Shown here piece after piece: positions 52,205 to 60,750 of a DNA stretch of 64,000 nucleotides (its first letter is position 1; each line of letters begins with the position of its first letter). Made by a program: the position numbers and the translations under genes. The stretch covers positions 62,001 through 126,000 of the forward strand of contig CAJUCN010000002.1 of NCBI GenBank assembly GCA_910585005.1, in the 5' to 3' direction. Below the pieces are notes generated by a model that saw nothing but the letters and a program-made list of their open reading frames with translations, was not told where the DNA came from and did not search any database. The stretch is from an uncultured Lachnospiraceae bacterium (GTDB lineage Bacteria > Bacillota > Clostridia > Lachnospirales > Lachnospiraceae).

Positions 52205-52496
52205 CTACATCACCGGAAAAGAACTGGAGATGCTGGGACTTGTAAAAGGGAGCACGATCCAGTCTAAAAACATTGGTAAAGATATCACCCAAAGTTTTAA
52301 AACTCTGGTTGGCGGTGAACTTGGCGCCTATACGGAAATGATGAATGAAGCAAGGGCACTTGCTACGAAACGTATGGTAACAGAAGCGGAGCAGATGGGT
52401 GCAGACGCCGTTGTTAACATCAGATATGCTTCCTCAGCAGTTATGCAGGGAGCCGCTGAGGTGATCGCTTACGGCACAGCCGTAAAATTTAAATGA
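52185..52496 (+). CDS. YbjQ/UPF0145 family protein
   Basis: A 103-residue cytoplasmic protein of the UPF0145 (YbjQ, heavy-metal-binding-domain) family: VNTDYITGKELEMLGLVKGS, GGELGAYTEMMNEARALATK, ADAVVNIRYASSAVMQGA. Members form pentamers of unknown function. The start overlaps the membrane-protein gene, with GGAG nearby. Confidence 0.92.
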   Translation: MILVNTDYITGKELEMLGLVKGSTIQSKNIGKDITQSFKTLVGGELGAYTEMMNEARALATKRMVTEAEQMGADAVVNIRYASSAVMQGAAEVIAYGTAVKFK

Positions 52497-52513
52497 TCTA
52501 TTTATGAAAACAT

Positions 52514-52539
52514 ACACCCCGCTGTTTACAGCGGGGTGT
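52514..52539 (+). terminator. Hairpin after the YbjQ gene
   Basis: A perfect 11-bp stem ACACCCCGCTG / CAGCGGGGTGT with loop TTTA. The T run usual for a terminator is missing, so termination is uncertain. Confidence 0.6.
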
Positions 52540-52848
52540 CGCATGTACTAGCTGCCTTGTTTGAGTGAACCTCTAACTGGTTCTGACCTCAAAAAAATGC
52601 ACAACGCAAGATATCGTTTTATAAATAATAGTATACACATTTATATACAATATATTGTATTATATATATTTTTTACTTCTTAAAATCATTATTTTTTCTA
52701 CATCCTATAGCAAAAATCTTATTGTCTTCCCCCTGTCTCTATGTTATAACATTTTTACAAGGATTCTTTTATCACTCAAAAACATTCTTTTCATTCAGAT
52801 CCATTCTGATATGATCTAAACATTCTATTAACAGGAAAGGACACATCT
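52540..52848. other. A/T-rich region before the Rpn gene
   Basis: 309 bases without a gene. Contains a 16-base perfect palindrome ATACAATATATTGTAT (52645-52660) and a TATGAT (52810-52815) that could be the -10 box for the Rpn gene; the -35 position (CTTTTC) is poor. Nothing else stands out. Confidence 0.6.
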
Positions 52849-53829
52849 ATGAAAAAATCTATCATAATATCCGGCAAACATTTCTCGAGCCATTCATCCT
52901 CTATCTTATCCTCTGCAAAAGGTCCTGTTTCGATCCCTCTTACTAACGATTATTTATTCCGGGCATTTCTGCAAAAAAATAACCAAGCCTTAAAAGGATT
53001 GATCTGCTCTCTCTTGCACTTGTCCGTAAACGATATTACTTCTGTGGAAATTACCAACCCGATTGAATTGGGGGAATACATCAATGAAAAAACCTATTTT
53101 CTTGATGTGAGATTGCTTTTAAACAACAAAACTATTATTAATTTAGAAATGCAGGTCATCAATGAACATAATTGGCCGGAACGCTCTTTAACTTATTTAT
53201 GTCGCTCTTTTGACAACCTAAATGCCGGAGATACCTATCAAAATGTAAAATCGGCAATTCAAATTGGCCTGCTCGACTTTACTCTTTTTCCTGACCATCC
53301 GGAATTTTATGCTACATACAAATTACTTAACGTAAAAAATTATTCATTATATAGTGACAAAGTACAGCTTTCTGTGGTAGACTTAACTCATATCCATTTA
53401 GCAACCGAGGAAGACAAGTTATATCAGATTGATTACTGGGCTTCCTTATTTAAGGCCATTACCTGGGAGGAAATTAAAATGTTGGCATCCAAAAATGAAT
53501 TTATCCAAGAAGCTTCCGAAACGATATATCAACTTAGCCAAAAGGAACAGGTACGTCTTCAGTGCGAAGCGAGAGAAGACTACTATCGTCGCTTACGTTC
53601 CACGCAGCTTACAATAGAAGAAAATAAAGCTACACTCGAAAGACAGAACTCCGAGATTGAAAGGCAAAACTCTGAAATCGAAAGACAGTTCTCCGAAATC
53701 GAAAGGCAAAACTCAGAGATTGAAAGACAAAACTCTGAAATTGAAAAGCAGGCCGCTATCATCCAGCAGAAAGATTCCGCCTATAACGACCTGCTTCAAT
53801 GGGCAATAAAACATGGCTATGAAGCATGA
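52849..53829 (+). CDS. Rpn-family recombination-promoting nuclease / PD-(D/E)XK transposase-like protein
   Basis: A 326-residue protein. The N-terminal 250 residues match the Rpn/PDDEXK transposase family: KGPVSIPLTNDYLFRAFLQK start, LGEYINEKTYFLDVRLLLNN with the catalytic Asp, and INLEMQVIN giving the ExQ pair. Residues about 255-310 are heptad repeats (ERQNSEI-type) predicted to coil. Rpn proteins promote RecA-independent recombination in E. coli and some act in defence; role here unknown. AGGAAAGG precedes the start. It converges with the ABC exporter pair 2. Confidence 0.85.
   Translation: MKKSIIISGKHFSSHSSSILSSAKGPVSIPLTNDYLFRAFLQKNNQALKGLICSLLHLSVNDITSVEITNPIELGEYINEKTYFLDVRLLLNNKTIINLEMQVINEHNWPERSLTYLCRSFDNLNAGDTYQNVKSAIQIGLLDFTLFPDHPEFYATYKLLNVKNYSLYSDKVQLSVVDLTHIHLATEEDKLYQIDYWASLFKAITWEEIKMLASKNEFIQEASETIYQLSQKEQVRLQCEAREDYYRRLRSTQLTIEENKATLERQNSEIERQNSEIERQFSEIERQNSEIERQNSEIEKQAAIIQQKDSAYNDLLQWAIKHGYEA
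53638..53742 (+). repeat. 21-bp tandem repeats encoding a heptad coiled coil
   Basis: Five in-frame 21-base units, starting at 53638, 53659, 53680, 53701 and 53722, each coding ERQNSEI or ERQFSEI; a diverged sixth unit (EKQAAII) follows. Units differ at a few, mostly third, positions, which suggests repeat expansion with later drift, and the copy number could vary between strains. Confidence 0.9.
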
Positions 53830-53843
53830 ATACACCAAAGAAC

Positions 53844-55607
53844 CTACGCCAGTGCAAACTGACTATTATATAGTTCTGCGTAAAATCCTTTTTGGGCAAG
53901 CAGTTGGCTATGGCTTCCCTGCTCTATAATATGCCCGTCCTTCATCACCAGAATCACATCTGCATTTTGAATGGTGGAAAGCCTGTGGGCTACAATAAAG
54001 CTGGTCCTTCCCTCCATCATTGTTGCAAATGCTTTTTGGATTCTTTGCTCCGTGCGGGTATCAATAGACGAAGTAGCCTCATCCAAAATCAGCATAGGGG
54101 GAAGGCTTAACATTACCCGGGTAATACAAAGAAGCTGCTTCTGTCCCTGGGATAAACTTCCCCCATCCTCACCGATCACAGTGTCATACCCATTTGGCAG
54201 CCTTCTGATAAAACTATGGGCATGGGATGCTTTGGCTGCTGCTATCAATTCTTCTTCTGTAGCATCCGGCTTTCCCACCGTAATATTGTCACGGATTGTA
54301 CCTCTCTTTAACCAGGTATCCTGCAGTACCATTCCATAAGAAGTCCTCAAGGATTTTCTTGTAATGTCCTTAATATCCCTTCCTTCCACGCAGATAGAAC
54401 CCTGATCCACATCGTAAAAACGCATTAAAAGATTAATGATTGTGGTCTTGCCACACCCGGTAGGCCCCACTATGGCAATCCTTTGCCCTGGGTTCACATG
54501 CAGATTTAGCCCTTCAATCAGCCTCTTATCCGGCACATAGGAAAATGCCACATCATTAAGATCCACTTTTCCTTCCACATCCCGGAGCGCCACCGCATTT
54601 TCCCCATCCGGAACCTGAGCTTCTTCCTCAATCAATTCAAAAATCCTGGCTGCACAGGCAAGGGCATTTTGCAGCTCCGTAATGACACCGGAAATCTCAT
54701 TAAATGGCTTGGTATACTGGTTTGCATAAGAAAGGAAACAGGTAAGCTGCCCAACTGACAGCCCGCCCCGGATCACCGAAAATGCACCCGTAAGCCCTAC
54801 ACCCATATATACCAGGCTGTTGACGAACCTGGTACAGGGATTTGTAAGGGAAGAAAAGAAAATTGCCCGCAAGGAACACCTTTCCAGCCTTCCATTGATC
54901 TCGTCAAACTTCTCCAACGTTTCATCTTCCCGGTTAAATGCTTGAACCACCTTTTGATTTCCTACCATCTCATTAATCAAGGCCGTCTGCTCTCCCCGGG
55001 TACTGGACTGGAGCTGGAACATACTAAATGTTTTTTTTGCAATAAAAGCTGCCACTAATAGGGAAACTGGCGTAATCACCACCACTACAACAGTAATCCC
55101 AATGTTCACGGAAAGCATAAATCCCAGTGTCCCTAAGATTGTGATCACACCGGTAAAAAGCTGGGTAAATCCAATCAAAAGCCCGTCCGCAAACTGGTCT
55201 ACATCCGCTACCACTCTGCTCACGATATCACCATGGGAATGGGCATCCAAATATTTAAGAGGAAGCCTTTCCAATTTCCGAAATGCCTTTTTCCTGATAT
55301 CTTGAATAATACTATATACAATCTTATTATTACAAATGCTCATGATCCACTGGCTGAGGGCCGTCAGTGCAATCACTACCGCCATCTTTTTTAAAATGAC
55401 AAACAGCCCTGGCCAAAACTCCGGCTGCCCAATCCTGCTTAACATATCCACCGCATCACCAGTAAGAATAGGCAGGTAAAGAGTAAATGCCACTGAAATA
55501 ACTGCCATCAAAATCGTCAGTCCTAAAAACAACCCATAAGGCCTCATATAATGCAGGACTTTGACCAGCGTTTCTTTTTGTTTATCTTTTTTTCCTTTCG
55601 CCTTCAT
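53844..55607 (-). CDS. ABC exporter half-transporter, catalytically canonical subunit (pair 2)
   Basis: A 587-residue half-transporter: six membrane helices, then Walker A GPTGCGKTT, signature LSQGQKQ, Walker B MLILDEATSS with catalytic Glu, and switch His in IVAHRLSTI. The start at 55607 has GGGAGG six bases upstream; longer in-frame starts would add residues antisense-like and without homology. It follows its degenerate partner with an overlapping or tightly linked layout. Confidence 0.94.
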   Translation of the reverse strand: MKAKGKKDKQKETLVKVLHYMRPYGLFLGLTILMAVISVAFTLYLPILTGDAVDMLSRIGQPEFWPGLFVILKKMAVVIALTALSQWIMSICNNKIVYSIIQDIRKKAFRKLERLPLKYLDAHSHGDIVSRVVADVDQFADGLLIGFTQLFTGVITILGTLGFMLSVNIGITVVVVVITPVSLLVAAFIAKKTFSMFQLQSSTRGEQTALINEMVGNQKVVQAFNREDETLEKFDEINGRLERCSLRAIFFSSLTNPCTRFVNSLVYMGVGLTGAFSVIRGGLSVGQLTCFLSYANQYTKPFNEISGVITELQNALACAARIFELIEEEAQVPDGENAVALRDVEGKVDLNDVAFSYVPDKRLIEGLNLHVNPGQRIAIVGPTGCGKTTIINLLMRFYDVDQGSICVEGRDIKDITRKSLRTSYGMVLQDTWLKRGTIRDNITVGKPDATEEELIAAAKASHAHSFIRRLPNGYDTVIGEDGGSLSQGQKQLLCITRVMLSLPPMLILDEATSSIDTRTEQRIQKAFATMMEGRTSFIVAHRLSTIQNADVILVMKDGHIIEQGSHSQLLAQKGFYAELYNSQFALA

Positions 55608-55641
55608 TTCCATCCTCCCACATTTATTGCTTATTTCCCGA

Positions 55642-57363
55642 CTAGGTACTTTTTTCAAATTGAGAATAATAAATTTCCTGATACACCTGGCAGCTTTCAA
55701 GAAGCTGCTCATGTCTACCCATGGCCGCCACACATCCATCATCCAATACAATGATCAAGTCTGCATGCATCAGGGATGAAGCCCTTTGGGAAACGATAAA
55801 CACCGTTGTTTCCCCCGGCATTTCCTTAATGGCTCTTCGCAGCTTGGCATCTGTTGCATAGTCCAGCGCAGAAGCGCTATCATCCAAAATTAGAATCTCC
55901 GGCTTCTTCACCAGTGCCCTGGCAATGGAAAGGCGCTGCTTCTGCCCGCCAGATAAATTCCGGCCTTCCTGCTCTATCCGGGCATCCAGTCCCCCTTCTT
56001 TTTGCCGTACAAACTCCTCGGCCTGGGAAATCTTTAATGCCTGCCAAAGTTCATCATCAGAGGCAGTTTCATTTCCCCAAAGCAGGTTTTCACGGATCGT
56101 TCCCTGAAACAAAACTGCCTTTTGCATCACGATTCCAATCTTATCCCGAAGGCTAACCAGGTCATAATCCCGTACATCCACCCCGTCTACCCGTACACTT
56201 CCCACTTCAATATCATAAAATCTTGGTATTAAGTGTACCAGCGTTGTTTTCCCGGAACCAGTGCCACCGATCACCCCAATGGTATCACCTTTTTTTGCAT
56301 GGAATGTGATATTGGTAAGCGCTTCTTCACCACCTTCGTGGTATTTCATGGAAACGCCCTCAAAGTCAACCGTTCCCTGCCCTGTCTGCCGCGCCGGATT
56401 CTCCCTTTTACTTTCCATCCCTGCAGGAATCTCAAACACACTCTGCACTCTGTTCCCACAGGCAACCGCCTTGGTCACGGTAATGATCAAATTGGCAAGT
56501 TTCACCAACTCCACCAAAATCTGAGACATGTAATTAACCAGTGCAACTACCTGCCCCTGGGTCAATATCCCCAGTTCCACCCTGACGGCCCCAGTATAGA
56601 TCAGCATCATCAAACCGCCATTTATAATAACGTATGTAAATGGATTCATAAGCGCCGAAATCCTGGCAGCCGTCATCTGGATCTTCCTTAAAGTATCGGT
56701 CTGCCCATCAAACTTTTCAACTTCATTTTCCTCTTTTCCAAACGCCCGGATCACCCTGACTCCAGTAAGGTTTTCCCTTGTCGTCCCAAGAACCTGGTCT
56801 AAGTTTTTTTGCACCTTATCAAAAAGCGGAATACTTGCCAACATGACCCCGAATACCACAATAGACAAAAGGGGAATGACCACTACAAAAATAAGCGCTG
56901 CTTTCACATCTACGGTAAAGGCCATCACCATTGCGCCAAACACGATAAACGGGGAACGCAGAAACAGACGCAGCACCAGATTTACGCCGGATTGCACTTG
57001 GTTAATATCGCTGGTCATCCTTGTAATCAGCGTAGAGGTTCCCTGCTTATCCATATTCGTAAAAGAAAGGCTTTCTATATGGGCAAACAATTCATGACGC
57101 AGCTTGGTAGCAAATCCAACCGCAGCTTTGGCTGCAAAATACTGAGCCGTCACTGCACTGATAAGTCCCGTAAAACCAAGTATTGCCATGATCAGGCACA
57201 TCTTTCCCACATATCCTTTGTCACTATTTGCAATCCCCACGTCAATCATAGACGCCACCACCAGGGGAATAATAAGCTCGAAAGAAGCCTCCAGCAGTTT
57301 AAATAGAGGCCCCAAAATACTTTCTTTCTTATAATCTTTCAAATACACCAATAATTTCTTCAT
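55642..57363 (-). CDS. ABC exporter half-transporter, degenerate subunit (pair 2)
   Basis: A 573-residue half-transporter with six membrane helices, normal Walker A (GGTGSGKTT) and signature (LSGGQKQR), but Walker B ILILDDSASA (Asp for Glu) and switch region IVSQRASSL (Gln for His). It therefore is the non-hydrolysing half of a heterodimer with the next gene. The start at 57363 has GGAAGG seven bases upstream. It lies 68 bases after sufB, so it may belong to the degV-suf transcript. Confidence 0.94.
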   Translation of the reverse strand: MKKLLVYLKDYKKESILGPLFKLLEASFELIIPLVVASMIDVGIANSDKGYVGKMCLIMAILGFTGLISAVTAQYFAAKAAVGFATKLRHELFAHIESLSFTNMDKQGTSTLITRMTSDINQVQSGVNLVLRLFLRSPFIVFGAMVMAFTVDVKAALIFVVVIPLLSIVVFGVMLASIPLFDKVQKNLDQVLGTTRENLTGVRVIRAFGKEENEVEKFDGQTDTLRKIQMTAARISALMNPFTYVIINGGLMMLIYTGAVRVELGILTQGQVVALVNYMSQILVELVKLANLIITVTKAVACGNRVQSVFEIPAGMESKRENPARQTGQGTVDFEGVSMKYHEGGEEALTNITFHAKKGDTIGVIGGTGSGKTTLVHLIPRFYDIEVGSVRVDGVDVRDYDLVSLRDKIGIVMQKAVLFQGTIRENLLWGNETASDDELWQALKISQAEEFVRQKEGGLDARIEQEGRNLSGGQKQRLSIARALVKKPEILILDDSASALDYATDAKLRRAIKEMPGETTVFIVSQRASSLMHADLIIVLDDGCVAAMGRHEQLLESCQVYQEIYYSQFEKST

Positions 57364-57431
57364 GGCTATCCTTCCTGTCTGTTCTCTTATACGCATAAGA
57401 AAAGGCAAATTATTTGACTTTTTAAATCATT

Positions 57432-58358
57432 TTACTTCAAAAAGTTTTCTATAATAACCGCTTCCGCTTCTTCTTCACTAAGTCCAAAAGTGTTCAATTT
57501 GATAAGCTGTTCACTATTGATCCGTCCAATTGCCGCTTCATGAATGATCGCAGCATCCACATGATTAGCATCGATCTCTGGAATAGAGCATACCCTTGCC
57601 TGATCCATAATAATAGAATCGCACTGAATATGAGCATGGCAGGGCGCATTGCCAATTGCTTTTGGGTGGAAAACTTGCTTGGAACCTCCTTTGGCAACAG
57701 ACCGGGAAGTAATCTGTGCAGAACCCCCTGCCCCGTTTAAATATATATCCATATTGGAAATGGCGTCCTGCTTTCCATGAGTCATAAGCTTCTCTACCAC
57801 GAACAGCTTCGTATCCTCTCCCATCACCACTTCCGTTTCCCGTTTGGTGGAATCCACACCTTTGATCTGCACGGTATCCAATGTAAACAAGGAATGGGTT
57901 TCCATAAAAATCTTGGTAACCGGATTTAAGATCCGGGCGCCAACGCCTTCCCCTTCTCCATAATGTTTTTCCTCATAGCGGACATTCGCTCCTTTTCCAA
58001 TATGAAACGTATGGATTCCATCATGCCGGCTGTCATCGCAGCCGCTATTATGAATCCCACAGCCCGCCACGATCGTAACATCGGCCCCTTCACCAATATA
58101 AAAATCATTGTAAACTTCATCCGTTACACCGGAGGCAGCAACTATCACAGGAATATGCACTTGCTCACCTTTCGTGTCACTGCTGATATAAACGTCTATC
58201 CCCTGCTTATCCTCTTTTTTCTTGATCTTAATGTGCTCCGTGCTCCCATGACAGAGCGAATAACCATTATACCGCAGGTTGTAAGCGCCTTCCTGCTTAA
58301 ACCCTGCGCCATCAATCTTTTTAAGGATTGACTCTGTTATCTGATCTATTTTATCCAC
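57432..58358 (-). CDS. SufB/SufD-like Fe-S cluster assembly scaffold, minimal SUF
   Basis: A 308-residue beta-helix protein of the SufBD family, shorter than SufB of Bacillus or E. coli (465-495). Seen: VAASGVTDEVYNDFYIGEGA, VAGCGIHNSGCDDSRHDG, and the scaffold core GKQDAISNMDIYLNGAGGSAQ, with the C-terminal IPEIDANHVDAAIIHEAAIGRI. With SufC alone it forms the minimal SUF-like (SMS) machine, lacking SufD, SufS and SufU here. Assembles iron-sulfur clusters on itself with SufC ATP hydrolysis. Confidence 0.93.
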   Translation of the reverse strand: MDKIDQITESILKKIDGAGFKQEGAYNLRYNGYSLCHGSTEHIKIKKKEDKQGIDVYISSDTKGEQVHIPVIVAASGVTDEVYNDFYIGEGADVTIVAGCGIHNSGCDDSRHDGIHTFHIGKGANVRYEEKHYGEGEGVGARILNPVTKIFMETHSLFTLDTVQIKGVDSTKRETEVVMGEDTKLFVVEKLMTHGKQDAISNMDIYLNGAGGSAQITSRSVAKGGSKQVFHPKAIGNAPCHAHIQCDSIIMDQARVCSIPEIDANHVDAAIIHEAAIGRINSEQLIKLNTFGLSEEEAEAVIIENFLK

Positions 58359-58421
58359 GTCCTTCTTCCTTTCCTCAAGAACTGTGTTTCCTTTTCCAAT
58401 CTCTGATCTAACAATTCTTAC

Positions 58422-59165
58422 TTACGCCTTATGGTTCTGGTTCATGCAGGCACAACCCGTATCCTTATCCATCAGCCCCGGGAAAACCTCCTCCCTGGGT
58501 CCTAACGCATCCACTTTTCCGTCCTTGATCACCATAATGCGATCAGCCATCCGTATAATCCTTTCCTGATGGGATATCAGGATCAGGCTCTCTCTTTTTT
58601 CAGCATGAAGTTCTTCAAACTGTTTTACCAACATAGAAAAACTCCACAGGTCAATACCAGCCTCCGGTTCATCAAAAATACAAACCTTATGAGGCTTTGC
58701 CAGCACAGAGGCGATCTCTAACCGTTTCATCTCCCCGCCCGACAAAGTACCGTCCACTTCCCTGTTCAGATATTCCCTTGCACATAGCCCTACACCGCTT
58801 AAAAGGTCACAGCACTTTTTTTCCGGCAAATCCTCCCCTGCCGCCAAGGATAAAAACCGGGATACCGTCATGCCCTTAAACCTGGGAGGCTGCTGAAACG
58901 CAAATCCGATCCCTGCATTGGCACGCCGGGTAATGGAATAGTCTGTAATATTTTCACCATCCAAAAGAATCGATCCTGAATCAAGAGGCTCAATACCCAT
59001 AAGGAGTTTGGCCATAGTGGATTTCCCGCCGCCATTGGGCCCAGTAATTACAAGCATTTCGCCATCTGCAAGAGTAAAGCTGATGTCTTCTATAATACTG
59101 ATCTTTGTTCCGTTATCTACTGGATGGAACACTAAATTTTTTACTTCCAGCATCTTGCTTTCCAT
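58422..59165 (-). CDS. sufC: SufC-type ATPase
   Basis: A 247-residue soluble ABC ATPase for Fe-S assembly: Walker A GPNGGGKST, ABC signature TLSGGEMKRLEIA, Walker B VCIFDEPEAGIDLWS and switch His in ILISHQERII. The DEPEAGID wording is typical for SufC, distinguishing it from transport ATPases. Ten bases after degV, so a shared transcript is likely. Confidence 0.95.
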   Translation of the reverse strand: MESKMLEVKNLVFHPVDNGTKISIIEDISFTLADGEMLVITGPNGGGKSTMAKLLMGIEPLDSGSILLDGENITDYSITRRANAGIGFAFQQPPRFKGMTVSRFLSLAAGEDLPEKKCCDLLSGVGLCAREYLNREVDGTLSGGEMKRLEIASVLAKPHKVCIFDEPEAGIDLWSFSMLVKQFEELHAEKRESLILISHQERIIRMADRIMVIKDGKVDALGPREEVFPGLMDKDTGCACMNQNHKA

Positions 59166-59176
59166 GCCTTTCCTTT

Positions 59177-60061
59177 TTACTGAAGGTATTCTTCATACCT
59201 TTCGTCTATCTCATTAAAGAAAACAATACCTAAAATTCCCGGTCCTGTATGTGCACCTATGGCACATCCTACCCTTCCTTCCAAAATTCCCTTTACATGA
59301 TAACGCTCTTTCAGTTCATGCAAAAGGTAATCAAACGCATCTGTGTCCGTTCCATATACAGCGCCAATGACCTGGTTTTCCAAGTTTTTTCCCTTTTCTC
59401 CTACCATATCCAAAATACGCTTTTGGGCTTTTTTCCACCCCCGAACCTTTTCGACCGCTTTTAAGGAACCTCCTTCATCCACAATGATAATGGGCTTAAT
59501 ATCAAGCACCGTGCCGGCGAGAAACGATGTCCTGCTAAGCCGGCCGCCCTGAAAAAGATAGTTCAACTCCACCACCGTAACTGCATGTTCCATATGCTCA
59601 CAGAAAAAATGGGCAGCTTCTATCAAAAGTTCCTTAGGGGCGCCGTTTTTTTGCATCCGCAGCAGCCTTTCTACAATCAGCCCATACCCCAAAGATGCAC
59701 ATTTAGAATCAATGATGGTCATTTGAAAACCGGGATACTCTTCACAGATTTCCTCATACGCCAGCTTGGCGGCATTAAAAGTCCCGGCAATCCCTGTGGA
59801 AAAACAAATATATAACACTTCATCCCCCCGTGCGGCAAAAGGACGAAAATGTTCCTCAAACATATATTGACTGATATGGTAAGTCTTAATCTCTTTTCCG
59901 GATGCCTGGATCTCATAAAACTGATCCGGAAAAATTGTTTCACCATCAAAATAATCCGTCCCCTCAATAGTGACCGGAGTCGGCATCACATGCAAGTTAT
60001 ATTCTTTGATCACACTTTTCGGCACATCGGAAGCCGAATCTGTAATAATGCAAAAGCCCAT
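59177..60061 (-). CDS. DegV family protein
   Basis: A 294-residue DegV fatty-acid-binding protein; relatives deliver exogenous fatty acids (FakB). Seen: IITDSASDVPKSVIKEYNLH at the N-terminus, CFSTGIAGTFNAAKLA (about 85-100, with the phosphate/fatty-acid-binding Ser-Thr), IIDSKCASLGYG, YLFQGGRLSRTSFLAG, and GCAIGAHTGPGILGIVFF. Whether it pairs with a FakA is unknown; no FakA here. First gene of the degV-sufC-sufB run. Confidence 0.94.
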   Translation of the reverse strand: MGFCIITDSASDVPKSVIKEYNLHVMPTPVTIEGTDYFDGETIFPDQFYEIQASGKEIKTYHISQYMFEEHFRPFAARGDEVLYICFSTGIAGTFNAAKLAYEEICEEYPGFQMTIIDSKCASLGYGLIVERLLRMQKNGAPKELLIEAAHFFCEHMEHAVTVVELNYLFQGGRLSRTSFLAGTVLDIKPIIIVDEGGSLKAVEKVRGWKKAQKRILDMVGEKGKNLENQVIGAVYGTDTDAFDYLLHELKERYHVKGILEGRVGCAIGAHTGPGILGIVFFNEIDERYEEYLQ

Positions 60062-60214
60062 TCTATTTTCTCCCTTATTTATATTCTAGTCAAAAAACCA
60101 CTTTTACTATACTACATTTCCAGCATGAATGCACCCCAAAAATTTTTAAATGACTTTAAAATCCGTAACCTGGATTTTCCTGATGCATAGAATAAATGAA
60201 AAAGGATACTTCAC

Positions 60215-60712
60215 ATGCCATCTAACCAAGTCACACCTGGAATCACCTTTTCCCAGCTTCTCCAATATAATCATCCAAAGGCCGCGGCATGGGTTACAGG
60301 CAATGCTGACAACCCACAGTTAAGCGGACTCGTAAAATTTTACCAGACCTTTTATAACGGTGTATTAGTGGAGGCGGAAATTTTCGGTCTACCCAACGTG
60401 GAAGAACTAAAAGGAAGCAACTTTTATGCTATGCATATCCACCAGTTTGGAGACTGCTCCGATAATTTTTCCAAAACAGGAGAACATTATAACCCTGAAA
60501 ATAATCTTCATCCATCCCATGCCGGTGATCTTTTACCCCTTTTAGCAAACCAGGGTTATGCCTGGTCTGCTTTTTATGATAAGCGTTTTACCATAGATGA
60601 GATTATCGGTAAATCCGTGATTATCCATTCGGGTCCTGATGACTTTACTACCCAGCCCTCCGGTAATGCCGGAATCAAAATTGGATGCGGTGAAATACGC
60701 CGTATTTTATGA
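60215..60712 (+). CDS. Cu/Zn superoxide dismutase-like protein (cytoplasmic, atypical)
   Basis: A 165-residue SodC-family protein with no signal peptide. Metal-ligand positions are recognisable: HIH in MHIHQFGDC, His in GEHYNPEN, IHSGPDD for copper, and LHPSHAGD for zinc, plus Cys in GDC and IGCG that would form the family disulfide. Two departures: the zinc loop is shortened (only two residues between the zinc His pair) and the catalytic Arg of GNAGxR is Lys (GNAGIKIGCG). Members with such loops occur in other Firmicutes. Copper loading in an anaerobe cytoplasm is doubtful, so activity is unproven. AAAGG precedes the start. Confidence 0.85.
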   Translation: MPSNQVTPGITFSQLLQYNHPKAAAWVTGNADNPQLSGLVKFYQTFYNGVLVEAEIFGLPNVEELKGSNFYAMHIHQFGDCSDNFSKTGEHYNPENNLHPSHAGDLLPLLANQGYAWSAFYDKRFTIDEIIGKSVIIHSGPDDFTTQPSGNAGIKIGCGEIRRIL

Positions 60713-60714
60713 TA

Positions 60715-60742
60715 AAAGTGCAAGCCACCAGGCTTGCACTTT
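60715..60742. terminator. Bidirectional terminator between sodC-like and AICAR transformylase genes
   Basis: A perfect 12-bp stem AAAGTGCAAGCC / GGCTTGCACTTT with loop ACCA; the outer A/T pairs give T runs in both directions. Confidence 0.9.
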
Positions 60743-60750
60743 ATAAATCA

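Noticed and set aside
52540..52848. tRNA or small RNA in the A/T-rich gap before the Rpn gene
   Set aside because: No cloverleaf, no conserved RNA motif, and only a 16-base palindrome; not enough evidence.
53638..53742. CRISPR-like or VNTR array
   Set aside because: The 21-base units are in frame, contiguous without spacers, and encode protein heptads. This is a coding tandem repeat, not a CRISPR array.
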